Source of the DNA: Panacagrimonas sp041635265
Lineage (GTDB): Bacteria > Pseudomonadota > Gammaproteobacteria > Nevskiales > Nevskiaceae
Length of the DNA: 36,904 nt
Reading direction: 5' to 3'
Assembly (NCBI GenBank): GCA_041635265.1
Contig: JBFJJV010000013.1
Location: forward strand, 1-36,904
Shown here in pieces: positions 1-7,890 of this stretch. The stretch's first letter is position 1, and every line of letters starts with the position of its first letter. A program made the translations under genes and the position numbers. A model generated the notes under the pieces. It searched no databases. It had not been told where the DNA came from and saw only the letters and a program-made list of their open reading frames with translations.

Positions 1-776
1 GCCTTGGCCCCGTTATATTCCTCGGTCAGATTGTGAACCCCTTCCCCCGCGATCCAGTAGTCCCACATCGGCGAACAATCCGCGCGCGTCGCACCGTCAA
101 AATAAGCCGCATAACCAGAAACATTGCCGCCCATGCTGACCCCGAAATTCACCACCTCGGTGATCGTCGGGTAGCGATTCATGAAGTATTGCGCAGCCTG
201 GATCGAATCTGCTGCCCCGGAGCGAACCGCCCAGCCCCAGTTGCGCACGAAGCCGATGCCGTCAACATGGCGATCCTCCTGATCCGAGTAATCCATCGCG
301 ACGGCCACGGCACCGTGTTGTGCGGCAAGGCGAAGATGATCCCGAAACGCGCAGGAATCGTTCTGGTGCCCGTGAAACATGATGACCATTTTGGTCGGCT
401 GCGCGCTAGCCGGCAGAGCGTAACGGCCGGGTGCCAGGCCTAACTCGCTGCTGGACCCGATGCCGACGTCACTCATCGCAAGCAGTCGATCATCTCCACG
501 GTCAGAGCATGCGGGCTCGGCCGGTTTGAGCATGGTCGAGGGCGCTGGCAGACTCACCGCGCACATTTTCGCCCCCCCAACACCGCCACTACCCGCGCCC
601 CCGTTGCCGGGACCGGACACCGCCGTCAGCGATCCGTTATTGGAATTACCGCAAGCACAGAGGAGCAAGGTCATCAGCCAAGCCGAAAAGGCCTTCGCAG
701 CGATTCCGTTTTGAAACGACTGACCCTGATGAGAAGGTCGCCCGGGTGCGGCAGGGTTGTCTATGTGACTGAACAT
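1..776 (-). CDS. Secreted lipoprotein-type alpha/beta hydrolase (3' end cut by window)
   Basis: The open frame runs from an ATG at 776 off the left edge (258 codons visible). A good ribosome site (AGGAG, seven bases upstream) supports this start. The N-terminus has an unusually long polar stretch of about 27 residues, then a hydrophobic segment ending in LLLCAC, which fits a lipobox with Cys42 as lipidated residue. A glycine-rich linker follows (about residues 54–69). The rest resembles the alpha/beta hydrolase fold: an HGH oxyanion-type motif near residue 135 and a nucleophile elbow GVSMGG with Ser214. The catalytic acid and histidine would lie beyond the window. The family can include esterases, PHB-depolymerase-like and dienelactone-hydrolase-like enzymes; the substrate cannot be told. 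The lipoprotein call is inferred from the lipobox; simple export by signal peptidase I is possible. Confidence 0.75.
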   Translation of the reverse strand, partial: MFSHIDNPAAPGRPSHQGQSFQNGIAAKAFSAWLMTLLLCACGNSNNGSLTAVSGPGNGGAGSGGVGGAKMCAVSLPAPSTMLKPAEPACSDRGDDRLLAMSDVGIGSSSELGLAPGRYALPASAQPTKMVIMFHGHQNDSCAFRDHLRLAAQHGAVAVAMDYSDQEDRHVDGIGFVRNWGWAVRSGAADSIQAAQYFMNRYPTITEVVNFGVSMGGNVSGYAAYFDGATRADCSPMWDYWIAGEGVHNLTEEYNGAK

Positions 777-939
777 CGAATTCTCCTGAATCACCGTCGT
801 ACGCCTCCATGAACAGTGATTTTAGCCACCGGACAAAGCAGGAACCGCGTGGAATTTGCGGCAAGCCTTTTTACACCAATTTTTGTGCCTCGCCGCCGCT
901 CCTGAGACAGACGGTAGGACGGCCCGGATCCGACCTGCA

Positions 940-970
940 ACCAATGCGCCTCCCGTCTGACCGCATTGGT
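940..970. repeat. 9-bp inverted repeat
   Basis: ACCAATGCG at 940–948 is repeated inverted as CGCATTGGT at 962–970, with a 13-base loop. No T-run follows on either strand, so it does not look like an intrinsic terminator. It lies about 165 bases upstream of the hydrolase start. One or two such repeats are expected by chance in a window of this length. Confidence 0.35.
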
Positions 971-1177
971 CGAGTCAATTCAGAAATGGCTGGAGCCGCT
1001 GCGCTCAGCCGATGCGATTTGAGAATATCTATGGCGACGGCCAGAAACTGTCAAAAGCAAGAACGAAAGCTGCGACGCGACAGCCGGACACGGCCCATCC
1101 GCATATATTCCCGTGCGACGGCACTATTCCCCCACTTTGCAGAATTCTGTCTGGTAATTGCTGATCGCCAGCAAATA

Positions 1178-1206
1178 TTGGACCGTGCACATTTCCTCAT
1201 TCTAAT
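1178..1206 (+). promoter_or_regulatory. Probable sigma-70 promoter for cysI
   Basis: A -35-like TTGGAC at 1178–1183 is separated by 17 bases from TCTAAT at 1201–1206, which matches five of six bases of the -10 consensus. It would start transcription near 1213 and give cysI a leader of about 100 bases. The assignment rests on pattern only. Confidence 0.4.
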
Positions 1207-1249
1207 AAGGTCTTTAAATATGCTCTGAAATAGCTATATCACAGGGTCC

Positions 1250-1288
1250 GAGGCTGATAGCCTGCGCGTCCGGTGGGCTGACAGCCTC
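1250..1288 (+). promoter_or_regulatory. Tandem palindromes / hairpin in the cysI leader
   Basis: GGCTGATAGCC (1252–1262) and GGCTGACAGCC (1276–1286) differ at one base, are each an inverted repeat (GGCT/AGCC), and start 24 bases apart. Together the flanked arms 1250–1262 and 1276–1288 can also pair as one stem of about 13 bp with a single A·A mismatch and a 13-base loop. The element sits between the proposed promoter and the cysI start. It could be a double operator for a dimeric regulator or an RNA hairpin. No U-run follows the stem directly. Confidence 0.5.
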
Positions 1289-1313
1289 TTTACAGACGAT
1301 ATTTTTATTTCAG

Positions 1314-2981
1314 ATGTACCAATACGATCAATACGACCAGACGCTGGTTGACGAACGGGTGGCGCAGTATCGCGACCAAACTCAGCGATACCTCGCGGGG
1401 CAGATTCCCGAGGAAGAATTCCGCGCACTGAGGCTGCGCAATGGTCTTTACATTCAACGCTTTGCCCCGATGCTTCGGGTTGCGATCCCCTATGGCCTTC
1501 TGGCCAGCAAGCAATTGCGCATGCTGGCTCATATTGCCCGCGAGTACGACAAGGATTACGGTCACTTCACCACGCGGCAGAACATCCAATACAACTGGCC
1601 AAAGCTCGAACGCGTCCCTGACATTCTTGAAGATCTGGCGTCCGTGCAGATGCACGCGATTCAGACTTCCGGCAACTGCATTCGCAATGTGACCTCCGAT
1701 CATCTGGCGGGCGTTGCACGTGATGAATTGATCGACCCCCGACCCTATTGCGAAATTACCCGACAGTGGTCTTCCTTTCACCCGGAATTCAATTGGCTGC
1801 CACGTAAATTCAAGATCGCGTTCTCCGGGTCGGCAGCGGACCGGGCAGCCATTCGTGTGCACGATATCGGGGTGCAAGTCGTCAAAAATGAGGCGGGCCA
1901 AGTGGGTTACACCATCTATGTCGGTGGCGGCTTGGGGCGCACTCCCATCATCGGCTTGAAAATGGCCGAATTTGTGCCTGAGAAAGACCTGCTGTCCTAT
2001 CTGGAAGCGGTGCTGCGGGTCTACAACCTGCTGGGCCGGCGCGACAATATTTATCGTGCCCGCATCAAGATACTGGTTAAGGAGACTGGCCCGGAAAAAT
2101 TTCGCGAGATGGTCGAGACTGAGTGGGCGCGGATTCGTGGTGGCGAACTGACATTGGCGCCGGGTGAACTGGATGACATCCGCAAGCGTTTCACCCTGCC
2201 GATGTATAAGTCCCTGCCCGCCGTGAGCAAGGCGCACGAGGACAAACTGCTGCATAACGCTGCGTTTGCAGCCTGGGTGCGCTGCAATGTTCAGGCACAC
2301 CGCCAACCCGGCTACGCCATCGTATTTGCATCGCTAAAGGCGGACGGTGTGGCACCCGGGGACGCAACAGCCGCGCAGATGGACTCAGTGGCGGACATGG
2401 CAGATCAGTTTTCACAGGGAGAGATTCGGGTCACACATGATCAGAACCTGGTTCTGGCGGATGTAGAACTCGACGACTTGTATGCCCTGTGGCAGCAGTT
2501 GGCGGCGCAGAATCTGGCCACCCCAAACATTGGTCTGCTGACGGATATGATCTGCTGCCCCGGTCTGGATTTCTGCTCTCTGGCCAACGCCGGCTCCATC
2601 GGGGTAGCGCAGGACATCTTCGATCGCTTCGAAAATCTGGACGATCAGCACGACGTGGGTCCGATGAAACTCAAGATGTCGGGCTGCATGAACGGCTGTG
2701 GCCATCACACCGTAGGCCACATCGGCATCCTCGGCGTCGACAAAAAAGGCGAAGAGTGGTACCAGGTCACCCTGGGTGGATCTGCGGAAAACGATGCCAG
2801 CCTGGGCGACCGCACCGGCCCGTCGTTTGCGCGCGACAAAATTGCTGACGCGGTGCAAACCATCGTCGAGGTCTATCTGGAGTTACGTCATAGCGAAGAT
2901 GAAACCTTTCTGGAAACTTATCGCCGCGTGAAAATGTCGCCGTTCAAGGCGCGCTTGTATCCGGAAAAGGTGAGCGCATGA
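1314..2981 (+). CDS. cysI: Sulfite reductase hemoprotein (siroheme/4Fe-4S)
   Basis: A 555-aa protein of the nitrite/sulfite reductase family, which reduces sulfite to sulfide by six electrons in cytoplasmic sulfur assimilation. The N-terminal half shows the ferredoxin-like substrate-domain pattern (FTTRQNIQYNW near residue 83; TSGNCIRN near 120). The [4Fe-4S]-siroheme ligands are visible as Cys415-x5-Cys421 and Cys458-x3-Cys462 (SGCMNGCGHH). It resembles the single-chain form common in Pseudomonas and Betaproteobacteria more than the E. coli CysI/CysJ type. The ATG is the only in-frame candidate, but no Shine-Dalgarno sequence precedes it (an AT-rich run ends in CAG). It overlaps the next gene by four bases (ATGA), so the two are probably co-translated. 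A nitrite-reducing role is less likely given the DUF934 partner. Confidence 0.93.
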   Translation: MYQYDQYDQTLVDERVAQYRDQTQRYLAGQIPEEEFRALRLRNGLYIQRFAPMLRVAIPYGLLASKQLRMLAHIAREYDKDYGHFTTRQNIQYNWPKLERVPDILEDLASVQMHAIQTSGNCIRNVTSDHLAGVARDELIDPRPYCEITRQWSSFHPEFNWLPRKFKIAFSGSAADRAAIRVHDIGVQVVKNEAGQVGYTIYVGGGLGRTPIIGLKMAEFVPEKDLLSYLEAVLRVYNLLGRRDNIYRARIKILVKETGPEKFREMVETEWARIRGGELTLAPGELDDIRKRFTLPMYKSLPAVSKAHEDKLLHNAAFAAWVRCNVQAHRQPGYAIVFASLKADGVAPGDATAAQMDSVADMADQFSQGEIRVTHDQNLVLADVELDDLYALWQQLAAQNLATPNIGLLTDMICCPGLDFCSLANAGSIGVAQDIFDRFENLDDQHDVGPMKLKMSGCMNGCGHHTVGHIGILGVDKKGEEWYQVTLGGSAENDASLGDRTGPSFARDKIADAVQTIVEVYLELRHSEDETFLETYRRVKMSPFKARLYPEKVSA

Positions 2982-3496
2982 GTCAGCAAACGATCACTGC
3001 CGATGGAAGGTCAGCCACGCCGCATACGTTAATCTCAGACGAAGAAGCCGTGCCGGCAAGCGGGACCGTCGTGGTCTCTCTGGCGCGTTGGGAAAAGGAA
3101 GGAGCCGAACTCGGCAGCCGGAAATATCCCGTTGGCGTGTGCATTGAAAACGCCATGGATGTGCGCACCCTGAGTTCAAGCGCTCTACACAGACCATTGC
3201 TTCTGTTGTGTTTTCCGGATTTTCCTGACGGGCGTGCGTATTCTCAGGCGCGCTTGCTGCGTGACCAGTGCGGCTATCAAGGAGATGTACGCGCGACCGG
3301 TGCAGCCGTCGTTCAAGACCAGCTGCACGGCATGCTCAGATGCGGAATTTCCTCGTTTTCTCTGCGTGCAGATCAGTCAGCTGATGCAGCATCTGAATCG
3401 CTTAAGGGTTTTTCTGCGGCTTATCAGCCTTCGGAGTCAGGTCAGCCAGCCCCCACGAAGCGGGTCCGCGCGCGCCGAATTAGCACCACCGGATAA
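2978..3496 (+). CDS. DUF934 family protein, cysI partner
   Basis: A 172-aa protein recognised as DUF934 (COG3749) by the core FPDGRAYSQARLLRDQCGY (about residues 80–98), the following GAAVVQDQLHGMLRCG stretch and the FSLRADQ motif. The family has no settled biochemical function but is regularly encoded directly after this type of cysI, so a role in sulfite reduction or cofactor handling is inferred. The ATG overlaps the cysI stop in ATGA. The C-terminus ends in a basic tail rich in Arg and Lys. In Pseudomonas-type loci cysH often follows; here nothing of that kind does, and the next gene on this strand is an unrelated exported protein after a 176-base gap. Confidence 0.85.
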   Translation: MSQQTITADGRSATPHTLISDEEAVPASGTVVVSLARWEKEGAELGSRKYPVGVCIENAMDVRTLSSSALHRPLLLLCFPDFPDGRAYSQARLLRDQCGYQGDVRATGAAVVQDQLHGMLRCGISSFSLRADQSADAASESLKGFSAAYQPSESGQPAPTKRVRARRISTTG

Positions 3497-3572
3497 ATGC
3501 TCCTTTGGACCCGCCGAAGCTAAACTGAAACTGAATAAGGTCGGCCCGACAAAAGTATCCATAATTCAAGGC

Positions 3573-3601
3573 TTGTCATACACCTGCGCTTACGATTAAA
3601 T
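3573..3601 (+). promoter_or_regulatory. Possible promoter for the barrel-like gene
   Basis: TTGTCA at 3573–3578 (five of six matches to -35) and TTAAAT at 3596–3601 (four of six matches to -10) are 17 bases apart. The start of transcription would fall about 65 bases before the ATG at 3673. Confidence 0.35.
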
Positions 3602-3672
3602 TATCGGAATGCGGCGTACAATTGACGTCAGCAGTACAAAAATCATCTCAGGCACATCAGGGAACCACAGAT

Positions 3673-4494
3673 ATGAAGCTCCAAGTCGTTGCGGCAACTC
3701 TAGTCTTGAACGCATTTGCCGTGGCTGCAGCCACTGCCCATGCCCAAGCCGGCGGGAACATCGCGGTCCCTCAGACTGCTCCTAATTCCTACGCAGGCGC
3801 CTCCTTCGGCTCTCCCATTGCGTTCGGCGCCAGTTTCGGCGTTGTCGGCGTTGGTGTGTACGGCCAGACCCTGCCGGACGAATTCAACGGCGTGAAGATC
3901 GACGATGACGAAGACTTCGACGGTAGTGCAGCCCTGGTTTTCGGCCTGGGCGACGCTGACGAATACGTCGGCCTCGAAACCGCCGTGGTGACGACCTCGC
4001 TCACCGGCTCGAGCGATCTGACCGGCAACCCGGATTCAGACGGCTTCGGTGAATCCGGCGGCCTGTCCTTCAAACTGCACAGCAATCTCCCCGGCGGAGC
4101 CGCAGTGGCAGTTGGCGTGATCGGCACCTCTCGCTGGGGCAATGCAGAAGACCAGAACGTCTCCAGCGTCTATGCCAATGCCTCCAAGGTGTTCTCCATT
4201 GACACGGGCACACGCCGTCACGCGCTGGTCGCCACCGTGGGTGTGGGCGACGGTGGATTCACCAATGATTTTGACGACGATGGCGTGAACGTCTTCGGCT
4301 CGCTGGCTTTCTACATCACTCGCCAGTACTCGCTGATCGTGGACCACACCGGTCGCTTCACCAATGTCGGCGTCTCTGCTGCACCGTTCAACGGCTTTCC
4401 TGTGACGGTGACGCTAGGTGCGATTAACGTTGGCGAGCGCTTTGATTCCGACGTTCAGTTCGGCGGCACGCTCGGCTACGCCTTCAGCTTCTAA
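3673..4494 (+). CDS. Exported, probable outer-membrane beta-barrel protein
   Basis: A 273-aa protein I do not recognise as a named family. I start it at the ATG at 3673 because it gives a typical signal peptide (basic MKLQ, hydrophobic core, likely cleavage after AHA near residue 24); the frame stays open upstream to 3622 but would spoil the signal. A weak AGGGA lies upstream. The mature part is rich in Gly, Asp and Val, with alternating hydrophobic residues and acidic turns (DDDEDFD, DFDDDG), and it ends in the aromatic pattern GYAFSF, as outer-membrane barrels often do. This suggests a small porin-like barrel, but neither pore nor ligand can be assigned. The next gene follows after 57 bases and may be co-transcribed. 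Confidence 0.7.
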   Translation: MKLQVVAATLVLNAFAVAAATAHAQAGGNIAVPQTAPNSYAGASFGSPIAFGASFGVVGVGVYGQTLPDEFNGVKIDDDEDFDGSAALVFGLGDADEYVGLETAVVTTSLTGSSDLTGNPDSDGFGESGGLSFKLHSNLPGGAAVAVGVIGTSRWGNAEDQNVSSVYANASKVFSIDTGTRRHALVATVGVGDGGFTNDFDDDGVNVFGSLAFYITRQYSLIVDHTGRFTNVGVSAAPFNGFPVTVTLGAINVGERFDSDVQFGGTLGYAFSF

Positions 4495-4551
4495 TAATCC
4501 AGCTGAAAGCTATCAATTCAACAAAATGATCGTTTAGATCGGAGATTCAAC

Positions 4552-4836
4552 ATGGCATCTCGTATTCTTAAAACTCTTGCTGCATCCACTCTGCTGATGA
4601 GTTCGCTCGCTTTTGCCCAAGTATCGGGCACGGGCGGTATTACCGGCGGTGGCGTTTCTGGCGTCAGCGGCGTCAGCGGCGGTATCGGTTCCGATTTTGC
4701 CGGTTCCAACGTTGGCGGTGCCAACACCGGCAAAGGCAAGCGCGCGCCTGGCGGCCTGGCCGCTTCAGTAGAAAATGCCTTCACCGGCGGTGATAATGGC
4801 AATGCGGATTGCCAGAAAGGCAAGGACTGCGAATAG
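4552..4836 (+). CDS. Small glycine-rich exported protein
   Basis: A 94-aa protein with a clear signal peptide (MASRILKTLAASTLLMSS..., likely cleaved after AFA near residue 22). GGAG seven bases upstream supports the start. The mature part of about 70 residues is rich in Gly, Ser and Val, with a GVSGVSGVSGG repeat coded by nine-base DNA repeats. A basic patch (GKGKR) follows, and two cysteines near the C-terminus (DCQKGKDC) could form a disulfide. Function unknown. It lies directly downstream of the barrel-like gene, so a shared envelope role is inferred. Its end is 29 bases from the convergent serS. Confidence 0.65.
   Translation: MASRILKTLAASTLLMSSLAFAQVSGTGGITGGGVSGVSGVSGGIGSDFAGSNVGGANTGKGKRAPGGLAASVENAFTGGDNGNADCQKGKDCE
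4651..4677 (+). repeat. Three 9-bp tandem repeats inside the glycine-rich gene
   Basis: GGCGTTTCT followed by two exact copies of GGCGTCAGC, coding for three Gly-Val-Ser units. A likely site for slippage-driven change in repeat number. Confidence 0.6.
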
Positions 4837-4865
4837 CAGCTAGCAGAACCTGTCGGGTGCGGTCA

Positions 4866-6143
4866 TCAGGCCAGAGGCTTGATGACCGTGTCTCCGACAT
4901 AGCGGTGAAGGGCTGAAGGAATCTGGATTGATCCATCCGCCTGTTGGAAGTTCTCGATGATTGCAACCAACGTTCTTCCTACCGCCAAACCCGAGCCATT
5001 CAATGTATGAATGAGTTCGGGTTTTTTTATGCCCGCTCTGCGATATCGGGCCAGCATGCGACGGGCCTGAAAATCTTCGAAGTTTGAGCAGGAGCTGATC
5101 TCGCGATAGCGCCCCTCTGAGGGCAGCCAGACTTCAATGTCATAAGTCTTCGCTGCTGAAAACCCCATGTCCCCCGCACAAAGTGCGACAGTGCGGAAAG
5201 GCAGCTCAAGCTTCTTGAGAATATTCTCCGCGTGCTCGGTCAAGGCCTCCAAAGCGTCCTCGGAATCCTCGGGCTTGACCCCCTGGACCAATTCAACTTT
5301 CTCAAACTGGTGCTGCCGAATCATGCCTCGGGTATCGCGTCCGGCCGAGCCCGCCTCGGAACGGAAGCAAGGCGTATGTGCCACCCATTTTTTTGGCAGA
5401 TCCTGCTCTTCCAGAATTTCATCTCGGAGCAGATTGGTGGCGGGCACTTCTGCGGTCGGAATGAGATACCAGTCCTGATCGCCTTTCAGCGCAAACAGAT
5501 CTTCGCCGAATTTGGGCAGCTGGCCTGTCGCACGCAGAGACGCGTTATTGACGATGTAGGGCAGATACACTTCTTCGTAGCCATGCTCCAGGGTATGCAC
5601 ATCGATCATGAACTGTGTCAGCGCCCGATGCAGCCGCGCGAGCCCGCCGCGCAATACGGTAAAGCGGGCACCGGTAATCTTGGCCGCTGCCGCAAAATCC
5701 ATCTGCCCAAGCGCTTCGCCCAGATCGGCATGGTTGCGAGCGCCTTGCGCCGAGCGAGGCTCACCCCATTTGCGCACTTCCACATTCGCGCGCTCATCCA
5801 ATCCTTCCGGGACCTGTGCCTGAGGCAGATTGGGCAGCCCCAGTGCAAACGACTCAAACGACTCCTGCAGAGCAGTGAGCGCGGTCTCGTTGTCGCTCAG
5901 CCGCTTCTTGAGCTGATCCATTTCGGCCAGTACCGGCGCGATATCTTCTCCCCTCGCCTTGGCTTGCCCGATCTTCTTTGAACCGGCATTGCGCTGAGCC
6001 TGCAAGGCCTCGGTCTCTGTCTGCAGCTGCTTACGCTGCTCTTCCAACCCAGAGAAATAGGCCAGATCGAATTTGAATCCGCGTCTGGCGAGCTGAGCAG
6101 CGATAACTTCAGGTTCCGCACGAAGGCGGCGAGGATCGAGCAT
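4866..6143 (-). CDS. serS: Serine--tRNA ligase
   Basis: A 425-aa class II aminoacyl-tRNA synthetase that charges tRNA-Ser (and tRNA-Sec) in the cytoplasm. The N-terminus (MLDPRRLRAEPE) and the helical tRNA-binding arm (about residues 30–100) are typical of the family. Motif 2 is FRSEAGSAGRDTRG (260–273) and motif 3 is GSGLAVGRTLVAIIEN (383–398). The length is close to that of E. coli SerS (430). The ATG at 6143 has AGGA six bases upstream; the frame stays open further upstream, but that part is not SerS-like. It is the last gene of the leftward ftsK–lolA–rarA–crcB–serS series, 60 bases after crcB. Confidence 0.97.
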   Translation of the reverse strand: MLDPRRLRAEPEVIAAQLARRGFKFDLAYFSGLEEQRKQLQTETEALQAQRNAGSKKIGQAKARGEDIAPVLAEMDQLKKRLSDNETALTALQESFESFALGLPNLPQAQVPEGLDERANVEVRKWGEPRSAQGARNHADLGEALGQMDFAAAAKITGARFTVLRGGLARLHRALTQFMIDVHTLEHGYEEVYLPYIVNNASLRATGQLPKFGEDLFALKGDQDWYLIPTAEVPATNLLRDEILEEQDLPKKWVAHTPCFRSEAGSAGRDTRGMIRQHQFEKVELVQGVKPEDSEDALEALTEHAENILKKLELPFRTVALCAGDMGFSAAKTYDIEVWLPSEGRYREISSCSNFEDFQARRMLARYRRAGIKKPELIHTLNGSGLAVGRTLVAIIENFQQADGSIQIPSALHRYVGDTVIKPLA

Positions 6144-6203
6144 GAAAAATCCTGTTAATTTGAAAGTGAATCGAAGTCGCGAATTATCGCGGCAATGCAC
6201 TCA

Positions 6204-6593
6204 TCAGGCGAGCAGCAGTCTGCTTAGGGCCAAACCAAAGGCGCAGGCTGCAAGCCCGAAGACCAGTGTCATCGCCGCGTAACCACCCGCAGCCAGCATG
6301 CCGCCGCTGCGAAATAGCTCCAGGGTTTCGAGTGAAAATGCCGAGTACGTGGTGAATCCGCCGAGGACGCCCGTCATCAAACCCAGGCGAGCCCATTCGG
6401 GCGCTGGGCGCAGCAGAAACCAGGTGAACAGCACACCAATGGCAAAGCTGCCGATGATATTCACGATCAGAGTGCCCCAGGGCCCGCCAGACAAATACTG
6501 GCGTGCCAGCACGCCGACACCATAGCGACCGACCGAGCCCAGAGCACCGCCGGCTGCAACCGCAAGCACAATAGCCATGTTCAAGGTATGCAT
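6204..6593 (-). CDS. crcB: Fluoride efflux channel CrcB/Fluc
   Basis: A 129-aa inner-membrane protein of the CrcB/Fluc family, which works as a dual-topology dimer to export fluoride. Four hydrophobic segments are visible. Family motifs are GGALGSVGRY (15–24), the asparagine-containing GTLIVNIIGSF (40–50) and TGVLGGFTTYSAFS (74–87), the last lining the pore and Na+ site. I chose the ATG at 6593, one base after the rarA stop (TGAGATG), which suggests translational coupling; an ATG at 6578 is also possible. No fluoride riboswitch is expected or seen inside the operon. Confidence 0.92.
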   Translation of the reverse strand: MHTLNMAIVLAVAAGGALGSVGRYGVGVLARQYLSGGPWGTLIVNIIGSFAIGVLFTWFLLRPAPEWARLGLMTGVLGGFTTYSAFSLETLELFRSGGMLAAGGYAAMTLVFGLAACAFGLALSRLLLA

Positions 6594-6594
6594 C

Positions 6595-7890
6595 TCACAA
6601 TTTCTTCCCCCGCGCTGGCAACAACTTGTCCAGTCGGTCCGCAATACGTCCTTCGACACCGTGGCGCGTCGGCTCGTAAAACTTCTCGCCTAGCAATGCG
6701 TCGGGCAAAAACTGCTGTCCTGCAGCGTGCGCGTCCGCTTCATCATGGTCGTAACGATAGCCCTTGCCATAGTCGAGGTCCTTCATCAGCTGGGTCGGCG
6801 CATTGCGCAGATGCATGGGCACGTCTAGAGAACCACGCGCTTGAACCGCGCTCGTCGCCGCCTTGAGCGCCATGTAGGCGGCATTGCTCTTGGGCACGCC
6901 GGCAAGATAGATCACGGCCTGCCCGAGCGCCAGTTCGCCTTCGGGACTACCAAGTCGCTCGTAGGCGTCCCAGGCGTCCAGACACAGCCGCAGGGCACCC
7001 GGCTCCGCCAGTCCGATATCTTCGTAGGCCATACGGGTGACACGACGGGCGATGTAGCGAGGATCACAGCCGCCATCGATCATGCGCGCAAACCAGTAGA
7101 TCGCCGCATCCGGATCGCTGCCGCGAACGGATTTGTGCAAAGCCGAAATCTGATCGTAAAAATTTTCGCCCTGCTTGTCGAAACGGCGCAACCCGCGACC
7201 GATCAGCTTTGCGAGCAGCGCATCATCCTTGGCTTCATCTGCGCGGGCCAGTTCCAGGGCGGTTTCCAGCAGAATCAGGGCACGACGCGCATCCCCGTCT
7301 GCAGCTTCTGCGATGCGCTCAATCCAGTGCTCCGGCAATGCATCCGCACTCTGACCCAGGCCTTTTTCCGCATCGGTCAGCGCTCTGAGCAAGAGCGCCT
7401 GCAGAGCGGGCTGGTCGACAGGGCGCAAGACAAAGACACGCAGGCGGGACAGCAGTGCTCCATTGAGCTCAAAGCTCGGGTTTTCCGTGGTGGCGCCGAC
7501 CAGCAGCAGCGTTCCATCCTCGACAAAGGGCAACAAGGCGTCCTGCTGACTCTTGTTAAACCGATGAATTTCATCGATGAACAGCACGGTGCGCTGTGCC
7601 ATGAGCCCAGTCGCCTCGGCCTGCGCCGCCGCCACGGCCTGACGGATTTCCTTGACCCCCGAAAGTACGGCAGAAAGAGTTAAAAATCGGGCCTTTACGT
7701 GCTGCGCAATCAATCGTGCCAGTGTCGTTTTACCAACACCCGGAGGCCCCCAGAACACCATTGAAGGGATCTGTCCGCTTTCGAGCAGGAGTCTAAGCGG
7801 TGCATCGGCGGCCATCAGGTGATCCTGCCCCAGGATCTCATCGAGTTGCGCAGGCCGCATGCGCTCCGCCAAGGGGGCCTGCAGTTTCAC
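6595..7890 (-). CDS. rarA: Replication-associated recombination AAA+ ATPase RarA
   Basis: A 431-aa AAA+ protein of the RarA/MgsA/WRNIP1 family, which acts at stalled replication forks. It shows Walker A GPPGVGKTT (48–56), Walker B LFIDEIH (103–109), and the sensor/arginine-finger region GATTENPSFELNGALLSR (132–149). The C-terminal half carries the helical tetramerisation region with SDPDAAIYWFARM and a GYRYDHDE stretch near the end. The start is GTG at 7890, overlapping the lolA stop in GTGA, so translation is probably coupled. The lolA–rarA–serS order is conserved in many Gammaproteobacteria. Confidence 0.95.
   Translation of the reverse strand: MKLQAPLAERMRPAQLDEILGQDHLMAADAPLRLLLESGQIPSMVFWGPPGVGKTTLARLIAQHVKARFLTLSAVLSGVKEIRQAVAAAQAEATGLMAQRTVLFIDEIHRFNKSQQDALLPFVEDGTLLLVGATTENPSFELNGALLSRLRVFVLRPVDQPALQALLLRALTDAEKGLGQSADALPEHWIERIAEAADGDARRALILLETALELARADEAKDDALLAKLIGRGLRRFDKQGENFYDQISALHKSVRGSDPDAAIYWFARMIDGGCDPRYIARRVTRMAYEDIGLAEPGALRLCLDAWDAYERLGSPEGELALGQAVIYLAGVPKSNAAYMALKAATSAVQARGSLDVPMHLRNAPTQLMKDLDYGKGYRYDHDEADAHAAGQQFLPDALLGEKFYEPTRHGVEGRIADRLDKLLPARGKKL

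Larger units (their letters stand above)
777..1313. other. Gene-free region between divergent genes
   Basis: About 540 bases between the hydrolase gene (leftward) and cysI (rightward). No convincing coding frame is present: the longest frames lack a ribosome site and have no recognisable protein pattern. The part from about 1130 to 1313 is AT-rich and carries the probable cysI promoter and leader dyads listed separately. A 9-bp perfect inverted repeat lies at 940–970. Confidence 0.6.

Noticed and set aside
809..1228. Open frame of 139 codons in the region before cysI
   Set aside because: No ribosome site, no protein-like pattern, and it runs across the proposed cysI promoter.
1305..2306. Long open frame of about 330 codons on the minus strand inside cysI
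   Set aside because: It is fully antisense to cysI, whose conserved motifs are unmistakable; the frame is a by-product of GC-rich codon use.
5232..5981. Open frame of about 250 codons on the plus strand inside serS
   Set aside because: Antisense to a highly conserved synthetase gene; no ribosome site or protein motif.
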